The translations under genes and the position numbers were made by a program. A model generated the notes under the pieces. That model searched no databases and had not been told where the DNA came from. It saw only the letters and a list, made by a program, of their open reading frames with translations. From positions 1 through 21,003 of the forward strand of contig JBBDSC010000186.1 of the NCBI GenBank assembly GCA_040905145.1: a stretch of 21,003 nucleotides of DNA, written 5' to 3'. Shown one piece after another: positions 9,609-17,574 of this stretch. The DNA is from DATGMS01 sp040905145. Lineage in GTDB: Bacteria; Bacteroidota; Bacteroidia; Cytophagales; Cyclobacteriaceae. Each line of letters begins with the position of its first letter. Position 1 is the stretch's first letter.

Positions 9609-10328
9609 ATGGACCGAAAAAACATCATCTGGTTGTATATATATATGATAGCAGGCATCATTGATCTGGCACTTATAACACAAAATCAGCCGGACTATAG
9701 ATATATTAGCAAACCACTCATTCTCCTGTCCCTTACCATCTATTTTATAAAAGGATCTTACCTTATCAAAGGAACTTTTCTTAGAAAGAGTGTCGGTGCT
9801 GCCTTGGTATTTTCTTTAATGGGTGATATTTTGTTTTTGTTTCCCCATCTGTTCATTTTTGGAATAGGGGCCTTCTTAATGGTACATATTTGTTATATCC
9901 TAGCTTTTAAACTAGCACAGGACCCTTTGCTTCTTCTCAATAAATTATATTTTATCAAGCTTTTCCTATATAATTTGCCCATTTACATCCTGGCAGCTAT
10001 TTTGTATTTTATCATCCATTATCAATTGCTACAAATGGAAATCCCTGTTGTCATCTATTTGTGTGCCATTGTCTTAATGGTGACAACCGCCAGGGAACGG
10101 TATAAAAGAACCAATGATTCCAGCTTTTGGCAAGTATTTCTAGGGGCCGCTCTTTTTTTTATTTCCCACGGGATCTATCTCATCCATCTTTTTTTCCAGC
10201 CCATAGCTGACGCAGATATCCTCATGATGGGTGCCTATTTATTGGCTCAATTACTAATGGTGATGGGCTTGAGGAGTCATTATTTCTATGTAATCCAGGA
10301 AAAAATAAAAGAAAGCAAATCTTCATAA
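9609..10328 (+). CDS. YhhN/TMEM86-family membrane protein (lysoplasmalogenase-like)
   Basis: Integral membrane protein of 239 residues with about eight hydrophobic segments, matching the YhhN/TMEM86 family. Characterised members (TMEM86B) hydrolyse the vinyl-ether bond of lysoplasmalogens; the role in most bacteria is less clear. Family signatures seen are KPL at 35-37, FSLMGDILF with D73, and FGIGAFLMVHICYILAF with H93. The late signature, usually Ser-Asp in a GALLFxxSD context, reads GAALFFISHGIY (S186, H187), so the acidic residue is replaced by His. If that Asp is catalytic, activity may be altered or lost. The start ATG lies just downstream of the divergent spacer; no strong ribosome-binding site was noted. 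It stands alone and is convergent with the nitrilase gene. Family fairly sure, activity uncertain. Confidence 0.8.
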   Translation: MDRKNIIWLYIYMIAGIIDLALITQNQPDYRYISKPLILLSLTIYFIKGSYLIKGTFLRKSVGAALVFSLMGDILFLFPHLFIFGIGAFLMVHICYILAFKLAQDPLLLLNKLYFIKLFLYNLPIYILAAILYFIIHYQLLQMEIPVVIYLCAIVLMVTTARERYKRTNDSSFWQVFLGAALFFISHGIYLIHLFFQPIADADILMMGAYLLAQLLMVMGLRSHYFYVIQEKIKESKSS

Positions 10329-10360
10329 AATGGGCTTCATAAAGGTAAAAATAATCAGTA

Positions 10361-10390
10361 TTTATCTGAGCAATCTGTAGAATAGATAAA
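10361..10390. terminator. Weak hairpin between convergent genes
   Basis: TTTATCT at 10361-10367 and AGATAAA at 10384-10390 form a 7-bp AT-rich stem with a 16-nt loop, in the 76-nt gap between the convergent YhhN-like and nitrilase genes. Placement suits a bidirectional end, but the stem is weak and lacks a U-tract. Confidence 0.25.
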
Positions 10391-10404
10391 GATTAGGTTT
10401 TGGT

Positions 10405-11208
10405 TCATTGTTTTGGATTTATTTCAAAACCATCCGCATCCTTCCAAGCAGGGAATTTTGACCTATAAGCGATAAGTTCCTCATGATCCAAATCCACCAT
10501 CAAAATTTCATCCATATCTTTTGAAAAAGCAAGAGTTCTCCCTTTAAAATCATAGGCCCCCGAATGACCATTATAAGTCACCCCCTTGCCATCCTGCCCT
10601 ATTCTATTGACACCTATCGCATAAGAGAGGTTTTCCACAGCACGGGCTTTTAATAAGATATCCCAGGCAGAAATTCTGGGGGCCGGCCAGGAGGCCACAT
10701 ACAAAACCAGATCGTACAGCCCTTTTCCATTGGCATCGGCTTTGTTCCTCGACCAGACGGGAAACCTTAAATCATAACATATCTGGGGTAAGATCTTCCA
10801 TCCTTTCAGGCCCACAAAGATATTTTCCTTTCCCATGTCATAATGTTCTTCTTCATTGGCCATCCTAAAGAGGTGCCTTTTATCATAATAGGAGACTTCT
10901 CCTTCAGGGGTCGCCCAGAGTAGCCGATTGAACAATTTTCCGGAATCCTTGATAATCACACTTCCAGTGACAACGGATCGGGTTTGCGCGGCCATTTGTT
11001 TCATCCATTTGGTGGTGGTGAAGTTCATGGGCTCTGCCATTTCCTTGCTTTCCATGGTAAAACCCGTGGGGAACATTTCCGGCAAAATAATAAGGTCCAC
11101 GGGTTTTTCCATGGACCAGATCTTTTCTTCCAACATGGCCAAATTAGCTTCCCTGTTCTGCCAATATAGATTAGTTTGGAATAAGGCAATCTTAAGGTTT
11201 TCCATCAT
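10405..11208 (-). CDS. Nitrilase-superfamily carbon-nitrogen hydrolase, omega-amidase type (YafV/Nit2-like)
   Basis: Cytosolic amidase of 267 residues, the usual size for the family. The catalytic triad is in place: E44 in LPEMF, K110 in YYDKRHLF and C144 in ICYDLRFP. An extra acidic run at E119-E121 matches the second Glu seen in this branch. The DKRHLF and CYDLRFP contexts resemble omega-amidases that hydrolyse alpha-ketoglutaramate or alpha-ketosuccinamate, products of glutamine and asparagine transamination, and that repair deaminated metabolites. It is the last gene of a four-gene operon; its start overlaps the peptide deformylase stop by one nucleotide (TAATG). A second in-frame Met follows directly and could be the true start. 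Family is secure; the exact substrate is inferred. Confidence 0.9.
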   Translation of the reverse strand: MMENLKIALFQTNLYWQNREANLAMLEEKIWSMEKPVDLIILPEMFPTGFTMESKEMAEPMNFTTTKWMKQMAAQTRSVVTGSVIIKDSGKLFNRLLWATPEGEVSYYDKRHLFRMANEEEHYDMGKENIFVGLKGWKILPQICYDLRFPVWSRNKADANGKGLYDLVLYVASWPAPRISAWDILLKARAVENLSYAIGVNRIGQDGKGVTYNGHSGAYDFKGRTLAFSKDMDEILMVDLDHEELIAYRSKFPAWKDADGFEINPKQ

Positions 11209-11762
11209 TATCTTACTGGGTAAATCATATGATAATCTGTTGAAACTTTACCTTTACTGATCTCCATTAATTTACTTTTTACCATTCTCCTTTTAAGTCC
11301 TTTGAGATAATCCACAAATAGGATCCCTTCAATGTGGTCATACTCATGCTGAATGACCCTAGCCGTCATCTTTGAAAATTCCTCTTCTTTCAAATTCCAA
11401 TTTTCATCGAAATATTCAATGGTCAGACTTTCAGGACGGGTGATTTCTGCCCTTACTTCGGGAATGCTCAGGCAACCCTCCTCAAAAGCATAATCATCAC
11501 CATATTCATCCAAAATGATCGGATTAATAAAGGCCTTTCTTACCCCCTTTTCCTCGTCCTCTTCATCAAGCATTAAGGAACTGTCTATTACGAAAAGCCT
11601 GACCCCTTTATTGATTTGGGGAGCTGCCAGACCTACTCCATGGGCATGATCCATCGTATCAAACATATCAGCGATCAAACTTGAAACATCCTCCCCCTCC
11701 TTAATTTCTTCTGCCTCTCTTTTTAATATTGGATTTCCGTAGGCGACTATCGGATATATCAT
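11208..11762 (-). CDS. def: Peptide deformylase
   Basis: Metal-dependent enzyme that removes the formyl group from the initiator methionine of nascent proteins. All three family motifs are intact in the 184-residue protein: motif I GVGLAAPQ (42-49), motif II EGCLS (95-99, metal ligand C97) and motif III QHEYDH (138-143, ligands H139 and H143 with catalytic E140). Length is typical. The start codon overlaps the ruvX stop (ATGA), and the stop overlaps the nitrilase start, so the gene is tightly embedded in the operon. A ruvX-def pairing fits housekeeping coexpression of replication/repair and translation functions. No unusual residues noted. Confidence 0.97.
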   Translation of the reverse strand: MIYPIVAYGNPILKREAEEIKEGEDVSSLIADMFDTMDHAHGVGLAAPQINKGVRLFVIDSSLMLDEEDEEKGVRKAFINPIILDEYGDDYAFEEGCLSIPEVRAEITRPESLTIEYFDENWNLKEEEFSKMTARVIQHEYDHIEGILFVDYLKGLKRRMVKSKLMEISKGKVSTDYHMIYPVR

Positions 11763-12172
11763 GGCTGATCTAAATAAGTTTGTAATATTATTGCAGCACT
11801 CACTTTGTCCAAGTTACCTGCTTTTTCTTTTCTGTCCTTTTTTTTACTGCCCATGTCAATCATGCTTCTCATGGCCATTTTTGAAGTAAACCGTTCATCG
11901 ACAAGCACCACCTTCTTATCCGGGTATTTGTTGGCTAACCTCCCTTTAAGGTTTAATGCTGGCTGGGTCATCTGGGTATCAGATCCATTTAATGATTTAG
12001 GGTGGCCCACTACGATCGTATCTACTTCTTCTTTACGAAAATATTCTTCCAAATAGGATAGTAATTTTGAGGTCTCTACTGTTTCCAAAGGATTTGCCAA
12101 TATCTTTAATGTATCAGTAACGGCTAACCCGGTCCTTTTTGTTCCTAAATCAATCGCCAATACCCTGCCCAT
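11759..12172 (-). CDS. ruvX: Holliday junction resolvase-like protein RuvX/YqgF
   Basis: Small RNase H-fold nuclease (137 residues) of the RuvX/YqgF family, implicated in Holliday junction resolution and in 16S rRNA 5'-end maturation. The N-terminal motif RVLAIDLGTKRTG places the first catalytic Asp at D8. The following VVGHPKSLNG loop (55-64), VDERFTS with E93, and the late LDKVSAAIIL segment with D122 supply the remaining conserved acidic residues. Length is typical. The start codon directly follows the stop of the hemerythrin-like gene with no gap, and the stop overlaps the def start, so expression is almost certainly coupled. Confidence 0.95.
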   Translation of the reverse strand: MGRVLAIDLGTKRTGLAVTDTLKILANPLETVETSKLLSYLEEYFRKEEVDTIVVGHPKSLNGSDTQMTQPALNLKGRLANKYPDKKVVLVDERFTSKMAMRSMIDMGSKKKDRKEKAGNLDKVSAAIILQTYLDQP

Positions 12173-12931
12173 TTAATTCCACTTTATCTTATTGATCAAT
12201 TTTCTTTTTACTTCCTTTTCCAATTCTATGGCTTTAGGAAAAAGAAGGTCATTTTCTATTTTAGCATGGATCACCAGTTCCTTCTCGAAATTCTGTAATT
12301 CATGGTACAAAACTTTCATCGCAACAGGTGAGGGTGGGGTCAGCAGGTAATTGCAGGTCAATTTGCGGATCCCTTCCATTTCGTCATCATGTACCTCATG
12401 TGCCTCTGCAAGATCACTAATAGGGGATGAATCCAATAGGGTCAACGCATCCACCAAATTATATTCTCCTCGTTCAATTTGATGCAATAGTGAGATGCGC
12501 CTAAAAAGGGTGTTTTCTTCCTCATGGATATGGTGGATGAAATCATCTACAAAAAGGGGAAACATTAACCTCATATCGGCCAACAGATCTTCGTACTTTT
12601 TTTCAGACGGGATACCTGAAATCATGTTGGACAAAAAGGGGAGCTCTTGCCTGAGAAAGAAGTAATGTTTCTTTTTTAAATATTCCACCAATACTTCTAT
12701 GGGGTGTAAAAACAATTCCTCATTGGTGGGTTCTTTTTTAATGGCCCAATTTTCCAATTCCTCCATAATCTGTAATGGGTTAACTTTAAATTTCTTGCAA
12801 ACTTCTGCCAAAGATTTTTCTTCGTACTGAAAAAAACTGATCCCAAAAAAATGCAATACTGCCGCAAGGACATAGTTTTGATCCACTAAATCACCAATGG
12901 AACTTTTCGGTATGTTTTTTGGTATAGGCAT
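12173..12931 (-). CDS. RIC-like hemerythrin-domain protein (YtfE/ScdA family variant)
   Basis: Predicted di-iron protein of 252 residues related to the RIC family (YtfE, ScdA), which repairs iron-sulfur centres after nitrosative or oxidative damage. The N-terminal part (about 11-60) resembles the DUF542/ScdA-N domain, but the usual Cys-Cys-Gly-Gly region is replaced by FFQYEE (33-38). The C-terminal helical domain keeps a full set of plausible iron ligands: H89, H133/H134 with E137/E138 (HHIHEEE), H178/H181, and H222 with E226 (HAKIENDLLFP). It is the first gene of the operon with ruvX, def and the amidase, and a TAnnTTTG box lies 6 nt before its start. Family good; a repair function is inferred, and loss of the Cys pair could mean a different role, such as oxygen or NO sensing. 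Confidence 0.82.
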   Translation of the reverse strand: MPIPKNIPKSSIGDLVDQNYVLAAVLHFFGISFFQYEEKSLAEVCKKFKVNPLQIMEELENWAIKKEPTNEELFLHPIEVLVEYLKKKHYFFLRQELPFLSNMISGIPSEKKYEDLLADMRLMFPLFVDDFIHHIHEEENTLFRRISLLHQIERGEYNLVDALTLLDSSPISDLAEAHEVHDDEMEGIRKLTCNYLLTPPSPVAMKVLYHELQNFEKELVIHAKIENDLLFPKAIELEKEVKRKLINKIKWN

Positions 12932-12937
12932 GTTTTA

Positions 12938-12945
12938 CAAAAGTA
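12938..12945 (-). promoter_or_regulatory. Candidate -7 box of the hemerythrin-ruvX-def-amidase operon
   Basis: The minus strand reads TACTTTTG, matching TAnnTTTG, and ends 6 nt before the hemerythrin start codon. Transcription from it would give an almost leaderless mRNA. No TTG -33 element is seen at the ideal spacing. The same box-to-ATG spacing occurs at higB. Confidence 0.45.
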
Positions 12946-13101
12946 ATTTTTTTGGCTCAAAAAAAGATAAAATATCTCATCGAAATTGGTTTTATTTCGT
13001 TTACACAAACCAAATAAGCCAGAATGATGTTAAAGATTTATTTGGATACTATTGAATTTTATAAAATATTGCAATAAAAAAATTATAAAAAAAAGGACAA
13101 C

Positions 13102-14751
13102 GTGAGCGAAGAAAAAAACACCAAAGCACAAATTAGGCTTCCTATCATACTTGCCTTGGCGATTTCAGCTGGGATATGGATAGGGGCTACATTTGCGGAA
13201 CCCAAATCGGATCAAAATGACCTTAAATCAGCGATCTACCGGCTTCAGGAAGTACTCACTTATATCAATCGGGACTATGTAGACAGCGTGGACACCAATG
13301 AACTGGTAGAACACGGCATTGAAAAAATGCTGGAAGAGCTTGATCCACATTCCAGTTATATCACCGCCGAAGACGCTGATCTGGCAAAATCCCAATTGGA
13401 AGGTGAATTTGATGGCATCGGCATTGAATTTGGAATTTTAAGGGATACGATATATGTGGTAGCTCCTTTGAGCGGAGGCCCATCTGAAAAATTGGGCCTT
13501 CAAGCCAATGATCAAATCATCAATGTGGACGGAGAGACAGTAGCAGGTACCGGGGTTACCAATAGAGACGTTTTTGATCTGTTGAGGGGGCCCAAAGGCA
13601 GTATAGTAAATATTGATATCAAAAGAAAGAATGAAGATGAACTGATTAATTATTCGATTAAACGGGACAAAATCCCACAATATAGTATCAATGCCTCCTA
13701 TATGATCAATGATGAAGTTGGATACATTAAAATCACCAGATTCGCAGCCACTACATATGAAGAATTTGTGAAAGCTGTGAAAGAGCTGAAGTCCCAAGGC
13801 ATGACCAAAATGGTGCTGGATCTGCAGGGCAATCCTGGAGGCTATATGGGTGCCGCCATCAGTATTGCAGATGAAATCCTGTCGGAAAATTCAATTATTG
13901 TTTCACAAGAAGGAAAGCTAAACCGGTACAATCAAAAAGCGTATGCAACTAAACCCGGGACCTTCGAATCCGGCTCTGTGGTTGTATTGATCAATGAAGG
14001 TAGTGCCTCTGCATCTGAAATTGTGGCCGGAGCACTTCAGGACAACGATAGAGGGTTGATTGTAGGCAGGAGGTCCTTTGGTAAAGGATTGGTTCAAATG
14101 CCCATCGAGTTATCGGACGGTGCTGAATTGAGATTGACCATAGCCAGATACTATACCCCTTCGGGAAGATCCATACAAAAGCCCTACGGCGAGGGAGAAG
14201 AGGATTATAATCTGGATTGGATAAACAGGATGGACCATGGGGAATTTTTCAATGCTGACAGCATTAAATTTAATGACAGCCTTAAGTATGAAACCGTTAA
14301 AGGACGAACAGTCTACGGCGGAGGGGGCATCATGCCAGATTATTTTGTTCCATGGGATACTACCATGATCAATTCTTATGTCAATAGAATTTTCGGTACT
14401 GATTCCCACCGGGAATTGATTTTAAGTTACCTGGAGAACAATAAAGAGAATTTCGATGACATGAGTTTTGAGCAATATTATGAAAATTATGAAGTTTCTG
14501 ATGAAATGCTCCAGGATTTAATCCAAATAGCGGAAAAGAACAAGATACCTTTTGAGGAAGAGGATTTTGAAAAGTCCAAAGCTTATCTGAAGACACTTCT
14601 TAAAGCACATATAGGTCGATCCATTTTTGATGACAATGCCTTTTACAAAATCATTAATGATATAAACGAAGTCTATCAACAAGCGATCAAGCTTTTTGAT
14701 GAAGCAGAAAAATTAGCTTTTCATTTCGAAGACACAGAAGAAGCACAATAG
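13102..14751 (+). CDS. C-terminal processing peptidase (S41 family, CtpA/Prc-like)
   Basis: Membrane-anchored periplasmic serine protease that trims or degrades proteins from exposed C termini. The 549-residue protein has an N-terminal signal anchor (about 13-32), a linker, a PDZ domain (about 100-180, with GIGIEF and GLQANDQIINVDGE) and the S41 core. The nucleophile is probably S303 within EGSASASEI and the general base K328 in SFGKGLVQ; their 25-residue spacing matches the family. The C-terminal extension after about 360 is acidic and helical, as often in Bacteroidota members. The start is GTG, preceded by the purine-rich AAAAGGACAAC. The gene is followed directly by a strong intrinsic terminator, so it is monocistronic. 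Confidence 0.95.
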   Translation: MSEEKNTKAQIRLPIILALAISAGIWIGATFAEPKSDQNDLKSAIYRLQEVLTYINRDYVDSVDTNELVEHGIEKMLEELDPHSSYITAEDADLAKSQLEGEFDGIGIEFGILRDTIYVVAPLSGGPSEKLGLQANDQIINVDGETVAGTGVTNRDVFDLLRGPKGSIVNIDIKRKNEDELINYSIKRDKIPQYSINASYMINDEVGYIKITRFAATTYEEFVKAVKELKSQGMTKMVLDLQGNPGGYMGAAISIADEILSENSIIVSQEGKLNRYNQKAYATKPGTFESGSVVVLINEGSASASEIVAGALQDNDRGLIVGRRSFGKGLVQMPIELSDGAELRLTIARYYTPSGRSIQKPYGEGEEDYNLDWINRMDHGEFFNADSIKFNDSLKYETVKGRTVYGGGGIMPDYFVPWDTTMINSYVNRIFGTDSHRELILSYLENNKENFDDMSFEQYYENYEVSDEMLQDLIQIAEKNKIPFEEEDFEKSKAYLKTLLKAHIGRSIFDDNAFYKIINDINEVYQQAIKLFDEAEKLAFHFEDTEEAQ

Positions 14752-14757
14752 GAAAAA

Positions 14758-14783
14758 GCGGGTGGCATACACCCGCCTTTTTT
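14758..14783 (+). terminator. Intrinsic terminator of the S41 peptidase gene
   Basis: GCGGGTG (14758-14764) pairs perfectly with CACCCGC (14770-14776) around a 5-nt loop, followed by C and six T. It begins 6 nt after the peptidase stop codon. This is the clearest terminator in the window. Confidence 0.92.
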
Positions 14784-14877
14784 AATGCTATAAGATGCTT
14801 TCGTTACTTCAGCTCCATCTGGTATTTAAGTGAAAAAACAATTTGTTTTACAATTGATTACTTTACCCAAAATCCCA

Positions 14878-15318
14878 ATGAAACTCACATTCTCCCTTTG
14901 TTTAAGCTTAATCTTACTAATCATTTCCATGAATTCCTTCAGTCAGACCAAATTTAATCATTTAGCCGTTTATGTAGAAGACCTTGAAAAAAGCGGCGTA
15001 TTTTATAGTGAAGTCTTAGGCTTGGAGGAAGTGGAAGAGCCATTTAAGGATGGCCTTCATCTATGGTACAAGCTAGGTGATGGCACACTCCATTTAATTG
15101 AGGGCCCCTGGGAAGAATTGGTTTTCAAAAAGAGTAATCACCTCTGCCTCAGTGTGGCTGACTTGGATAAATTCATCGATAACCTAAAAGAAAGGGGCAT
15201 TACCTATGAAAATGTCCCAGGGGATAAAAATACCATTAATGTAAGGCCAGATGGGATCAGGCAGATTTACTTTCAGGATCCCTCTGGTTATTGGATAGAG
15301 ATCAATGATGACTATTGA
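14878..15318 (+). CDS. Secreted VOC-superfamily (glyoxalase/bleomycin-resistance fold) protein
   Basis: A 146-residue protein: signal peptide (MKLTFSLCLSLILLIISMNS, cleavage near FSQ) followed by one complete vicinal-oxygen-chelate domain of two beta-alpha-beta-beta-beta modules. Likely metal ligands are H28 (FNHLAVYVEDLEKSG), H72 (LHLIEG), H88 (NHLCLSVADLDKF) and E141 (YWIEIND), the pattern of glyoxalase-I-like enzymes. An upstream in-frame GTG at 14830 would add 16 residues before the signal peptide; I prefer the ATG at 14878 because it gives a normal signal peptide. VOC proteins are usually cytosolic, so export is notable. The reaction cannot be predicted. The gene follows the peptidase terminator and is convergent with the M1 peptidase. 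Confidence 0.85.
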   Translation: MKLTFSLCLSLILLIISMNSFSQTKFNHLAVYVEDLEKSGVFYSEVLGLEEVEEPFKDGLHLWYKLGDGTLHLIEGPWEELVFKKSNHLCLSVADLDKFIDNLKERGITYENVPGDKNTINVRPDGIRQIYFQDPSGYWIEINDDY

Positions 15319-15350
15319 TTGAAAATCATTTATCTGTTGTTATATTTTTT

Positions 15351-15457
15351 CACCACAGATTACTCAGACCCGCCTGCCTCGGCCGACAGGTTTTCACAGA
15401 TTAACTTTAGATCTTTCTCTGTGTTAATCTGTGGTGCTTCTTTCTCACCACAGATTA
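15351..15457. repeat. Intergenic repeat cluster with CACCACAGATTA inverted and direct copies
   Basis: CACCACAGATTA occurs at 15351-15362 and 15446-15457, with a perfect inverted copy at 15425-15436. A further 11-bp pair (CACAGATTAAC at 15395-15405 and its complement at 15423-15433) makes a hairpin with a 17-nt loop. A GC-rich near-palindrome, CCTGCCTCGGCCGACAGG, lies at about 15373-15390. The block fills the gap between two convergent genes and may act as a transcript end. The composition suggests a multicopy intergenic element, which is an inference. Confidence 0.7.
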
Positions 15458-15478
15458 GCACAAGATTAATTTATCCTT

Positions 15479-17437
15479 TTACTTCTCTTCATAAATATTC
15501 GCAGGCCAGCTGTCATTGGAAATGTTGATATCCGACATGATCTTTTCCGGATCGATCTCAATGCTTTTTACGGTCTTATCGGTGGTCAACATATGGTTCC
15601 ATTGATCTCCCCTCTGCCATATCTCCACTGGAAGTGAAATCCTTTCTTTTGACCCATCATCAAAAATTACTTCCAATAAAACGGGCATGGGCATCTCTCC
15701 ACGATTTGAAAGAACCACCACATAATTGCCACCATAGGGAATGACCTGGTCAAGACTGATATCAATGTTGCCACTTCCGTAAAACCACCCCTTCCAGAAC
15801 CAAGATAGGTTTTCTCCTGCCACATTTTCCATATGGTTAAAAAAATCATTGGGCTGAGGATGTTTGAAGGCCCAGGTTTTGATGTAGGATTTAAAGGCAT
15901 TGTCAAACCTCTCTTCCCCCAAAATATATTCCCTTAACATGATCAATCCCATGGCAGGCTTCATGTAAGCCACCATACCAAGATTCGCGGTATTAGAGAC
16001 ATCCGGATAGGTGTCAATACTTTCCCTGTCTTCCTTGGTCAACCACCCCACAAACCTTCTGGTCTCATCTAAAGTCGAGCCATATTCCCCATTGTTGAAT
16101 TCCAGGGAACTATAATGGTTGATAAAGGTATCAAAGCCTTCATCCATCCAGGCATATCTTCGCTCGTTGGTTCCAACAATCATAGGAAACCAGTTGTGCC
16201 CAAATTCATGGTCAGTCACTCCCCATAGCCCTTCTCCCTTGCTTTGGTAACTGCAAAAATTTAATCCGGGATATTCCATGCCGCCGATATCTGCCGCCAC
16301 ATTTACGGCAACCGGATAAGGATATTCGTACCACCATTCCGAATAATGTTCTACAGAGGCTTTGCTGTACTCCGTAGATCTTCCCCAAGCACCTTCCCCG
16401 TCACTCTCCTTTGGATAGGCGGACTGCGCCATTGCCTCTTTTCCACTGGGCAAGTCTATTTTGGCCGCATCCCATATAAAAGCCTTGGAAGAAGCAAAAG
16501 CTACGTCCCGTGCATTTTCGATCCTGAAATGCCAGGTTAATTTACCCTCCTGTTTCGGTCGTGTAATCTCCCGATTGTTTACTTCCTCAGGACTTATGAT
16601 ATAAACCGTGGTGTCACTTTGGCCTGCTTTTTCCATTCTATCCTGTTGCTCCCCTGTCAATACCTGGGAAGCATTCATAAGCTCGCCGGAACCTACCATA
16701 ATATGATCATAAGGTACAGTTATCTTATATTCAAAATCACCATATTCCAGATAAAATTCTCCGGCTCCAAGATATGGTTCGATATTCCATCCTACCACAT
16801 CGTCAAAGACGGCTAACCTTGGATACCACTGGGCCAGGGCATAGATGGTACCGTCTTCCACGTCAAGCCTGCCCATCCTATCCATTCCTTTGACAGGGAT
16901 CTTATATTCAAAATCCATGGAAACAGAAGCTTCCCCACCATTTGCGGGTAACGGTTCATTAAAAAACACCTGCATTCGGGTATCGGTAATCAGGTGTTTA
17001 TTGGAAGGGGTTCCCCTTCTACCTATCTGTGCAGCTACATTAGTAATGGTATAACCACCATCCACATCGCCGCTATAGCGGTTACCTTGTATAGGGGTAG
17101 TCAAGGTTCCCCTGGAATCTTCTGTAAATCTATTTTGCTCCAAGTGTATCCATATAAAATCCAAAGTTTGAGGACTGTTATTGACATAGTCAATGGTTAC
17201 CTTACCTTTCATGATATGGGTACTATCATCCAATTCGGCCTCAATGATATAGTCAGCACTATTTTGCCAGTAGTCGGGTCCGGGTTTGCCGGAGGCTGTA
17301 CGGTAAGCGGAACCTTGCCTATAGGTAAAGTCATCAAATACATCCTGATTGTTTTCCTTGACCTGCTGTGCATTGGACACCTGCACAGAAGCCAATAGAA
17401 AAAAGGCAAAGAAAAATTTTTCAATTATGTTTCTCAT
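15479..17437 (-). CDS. Secreted M1-family zinc metallopeptidase (aminopeptidase-like)
   Basis: Exported gluzincin peptidase of 652 residues. A signal peptide (1-24, ending SNAQ) precedes an N-terminal beta domain and the thermolysin-like catalytic domain. The zinc motif HEFGHNW gives ligands H410 and H414 with catalytic E411, and the third ligand E433 lies in WMDEGFDTF at the expected HExxH-x18-E spacing. Upstream, GGMEYPG (385-391) corresponds to the GAMEN-type substrate-binding motif of M1 aminopeptidases. A C-terminal beta domain (about 560-650) ends the protein without a sorting domain, suggesting a periplasmic or outer-membrane-associated enzyme that trims peptides for uptake. It is divergent from the following TonB-dependent receptor; a functional link is possible but unproven. 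Confidence 0.93.
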   Translation of the reverse strand: MRNIIEKFFFAFFLLASVQVSNAQQVKENNQDVFDDFTYRQGSAYRTASGKPGPDYWQNSADYIIEAELDDSTHIMKGKVTIDYVNNSPQTLDFIWIHLEQNRFTEDSRGTLTTPIQGNRYSGDVDGGYTITNVAAQIGRRGTPSNKHLITDTRMQVFFNEPLPANGGEASVSMDFEYKIPVKGMDRMGRLDVEDGTIYALAQWYPRLAVFDDVVGWNIEPYLGAGEFYLEYGDFEYKITVPYDHIMVGSGELMNASQVLTGEQQDRMEKAGQSDTTVYIISPEEVNNREITRPKQEGKLTWHFRIENARDVAFASSKAFIWDAAKIDLPSGKEAMAQSAYPKESDGEGAWGRSTEYSKASVEHYSEWWYEYPYPVAVNVAADIGGMEYPGLNFCSYQSKGEGLWGVTDHEFGHNWFPMIVGTNERRYAWMDEGFDTFINHYSSLEFNNGEYGSTLDETRRFVGWLTKEDRESIDTYPDVSNTANLGMVAYMKPAMGLIMLREYILGEERFDNAFKSYIKTWAFKHPQPNDFFNHMENVAGENLSWFWKGWFYGSGNIDISLDQVIPYGGNYVVVLSNRGEMPMPVLLEVIFDDGSKERISLPVEIWQRGDQWNHMLTTDKTVKSIEIDPEKIMSDINISNDSWPANIYEEK

Positions 17438-17523
17438 ATTTATAAATTTTGTTTTTCAATGGTCGTGATTATTCTTTAAGTGGAATCTCCCTTTTAAAAT
17501 AAATAAAATGGGTACTTACTGTT

Positions 17524-17548
17524 GACAGTGGACCGTCGACTGTGGACC
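17524..17548. repeat. Short tandem repeat GAC(A/T)GTGGACC
   Basis: GACAGTGGACC (17524-17534) and GACTGTGGACC (17538-17548) are two copies with a 14-bp period in the divergent spacer. A GTCGAC palindrome sits at the junction. It resembles remnants of simple intergenic repeats. Confidence 0.5.
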
Positions 17549-17574
17549 CTATAGAATCATCATGTGGTTAAATA

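Noticed and set aside
9428..9664. 78-codon plus-strand frame overlapping the start of the YhhN-like gene
   Set aside because: It overlaps a better-supported gene in another frame and has low-complexity, unrecognisable translation.
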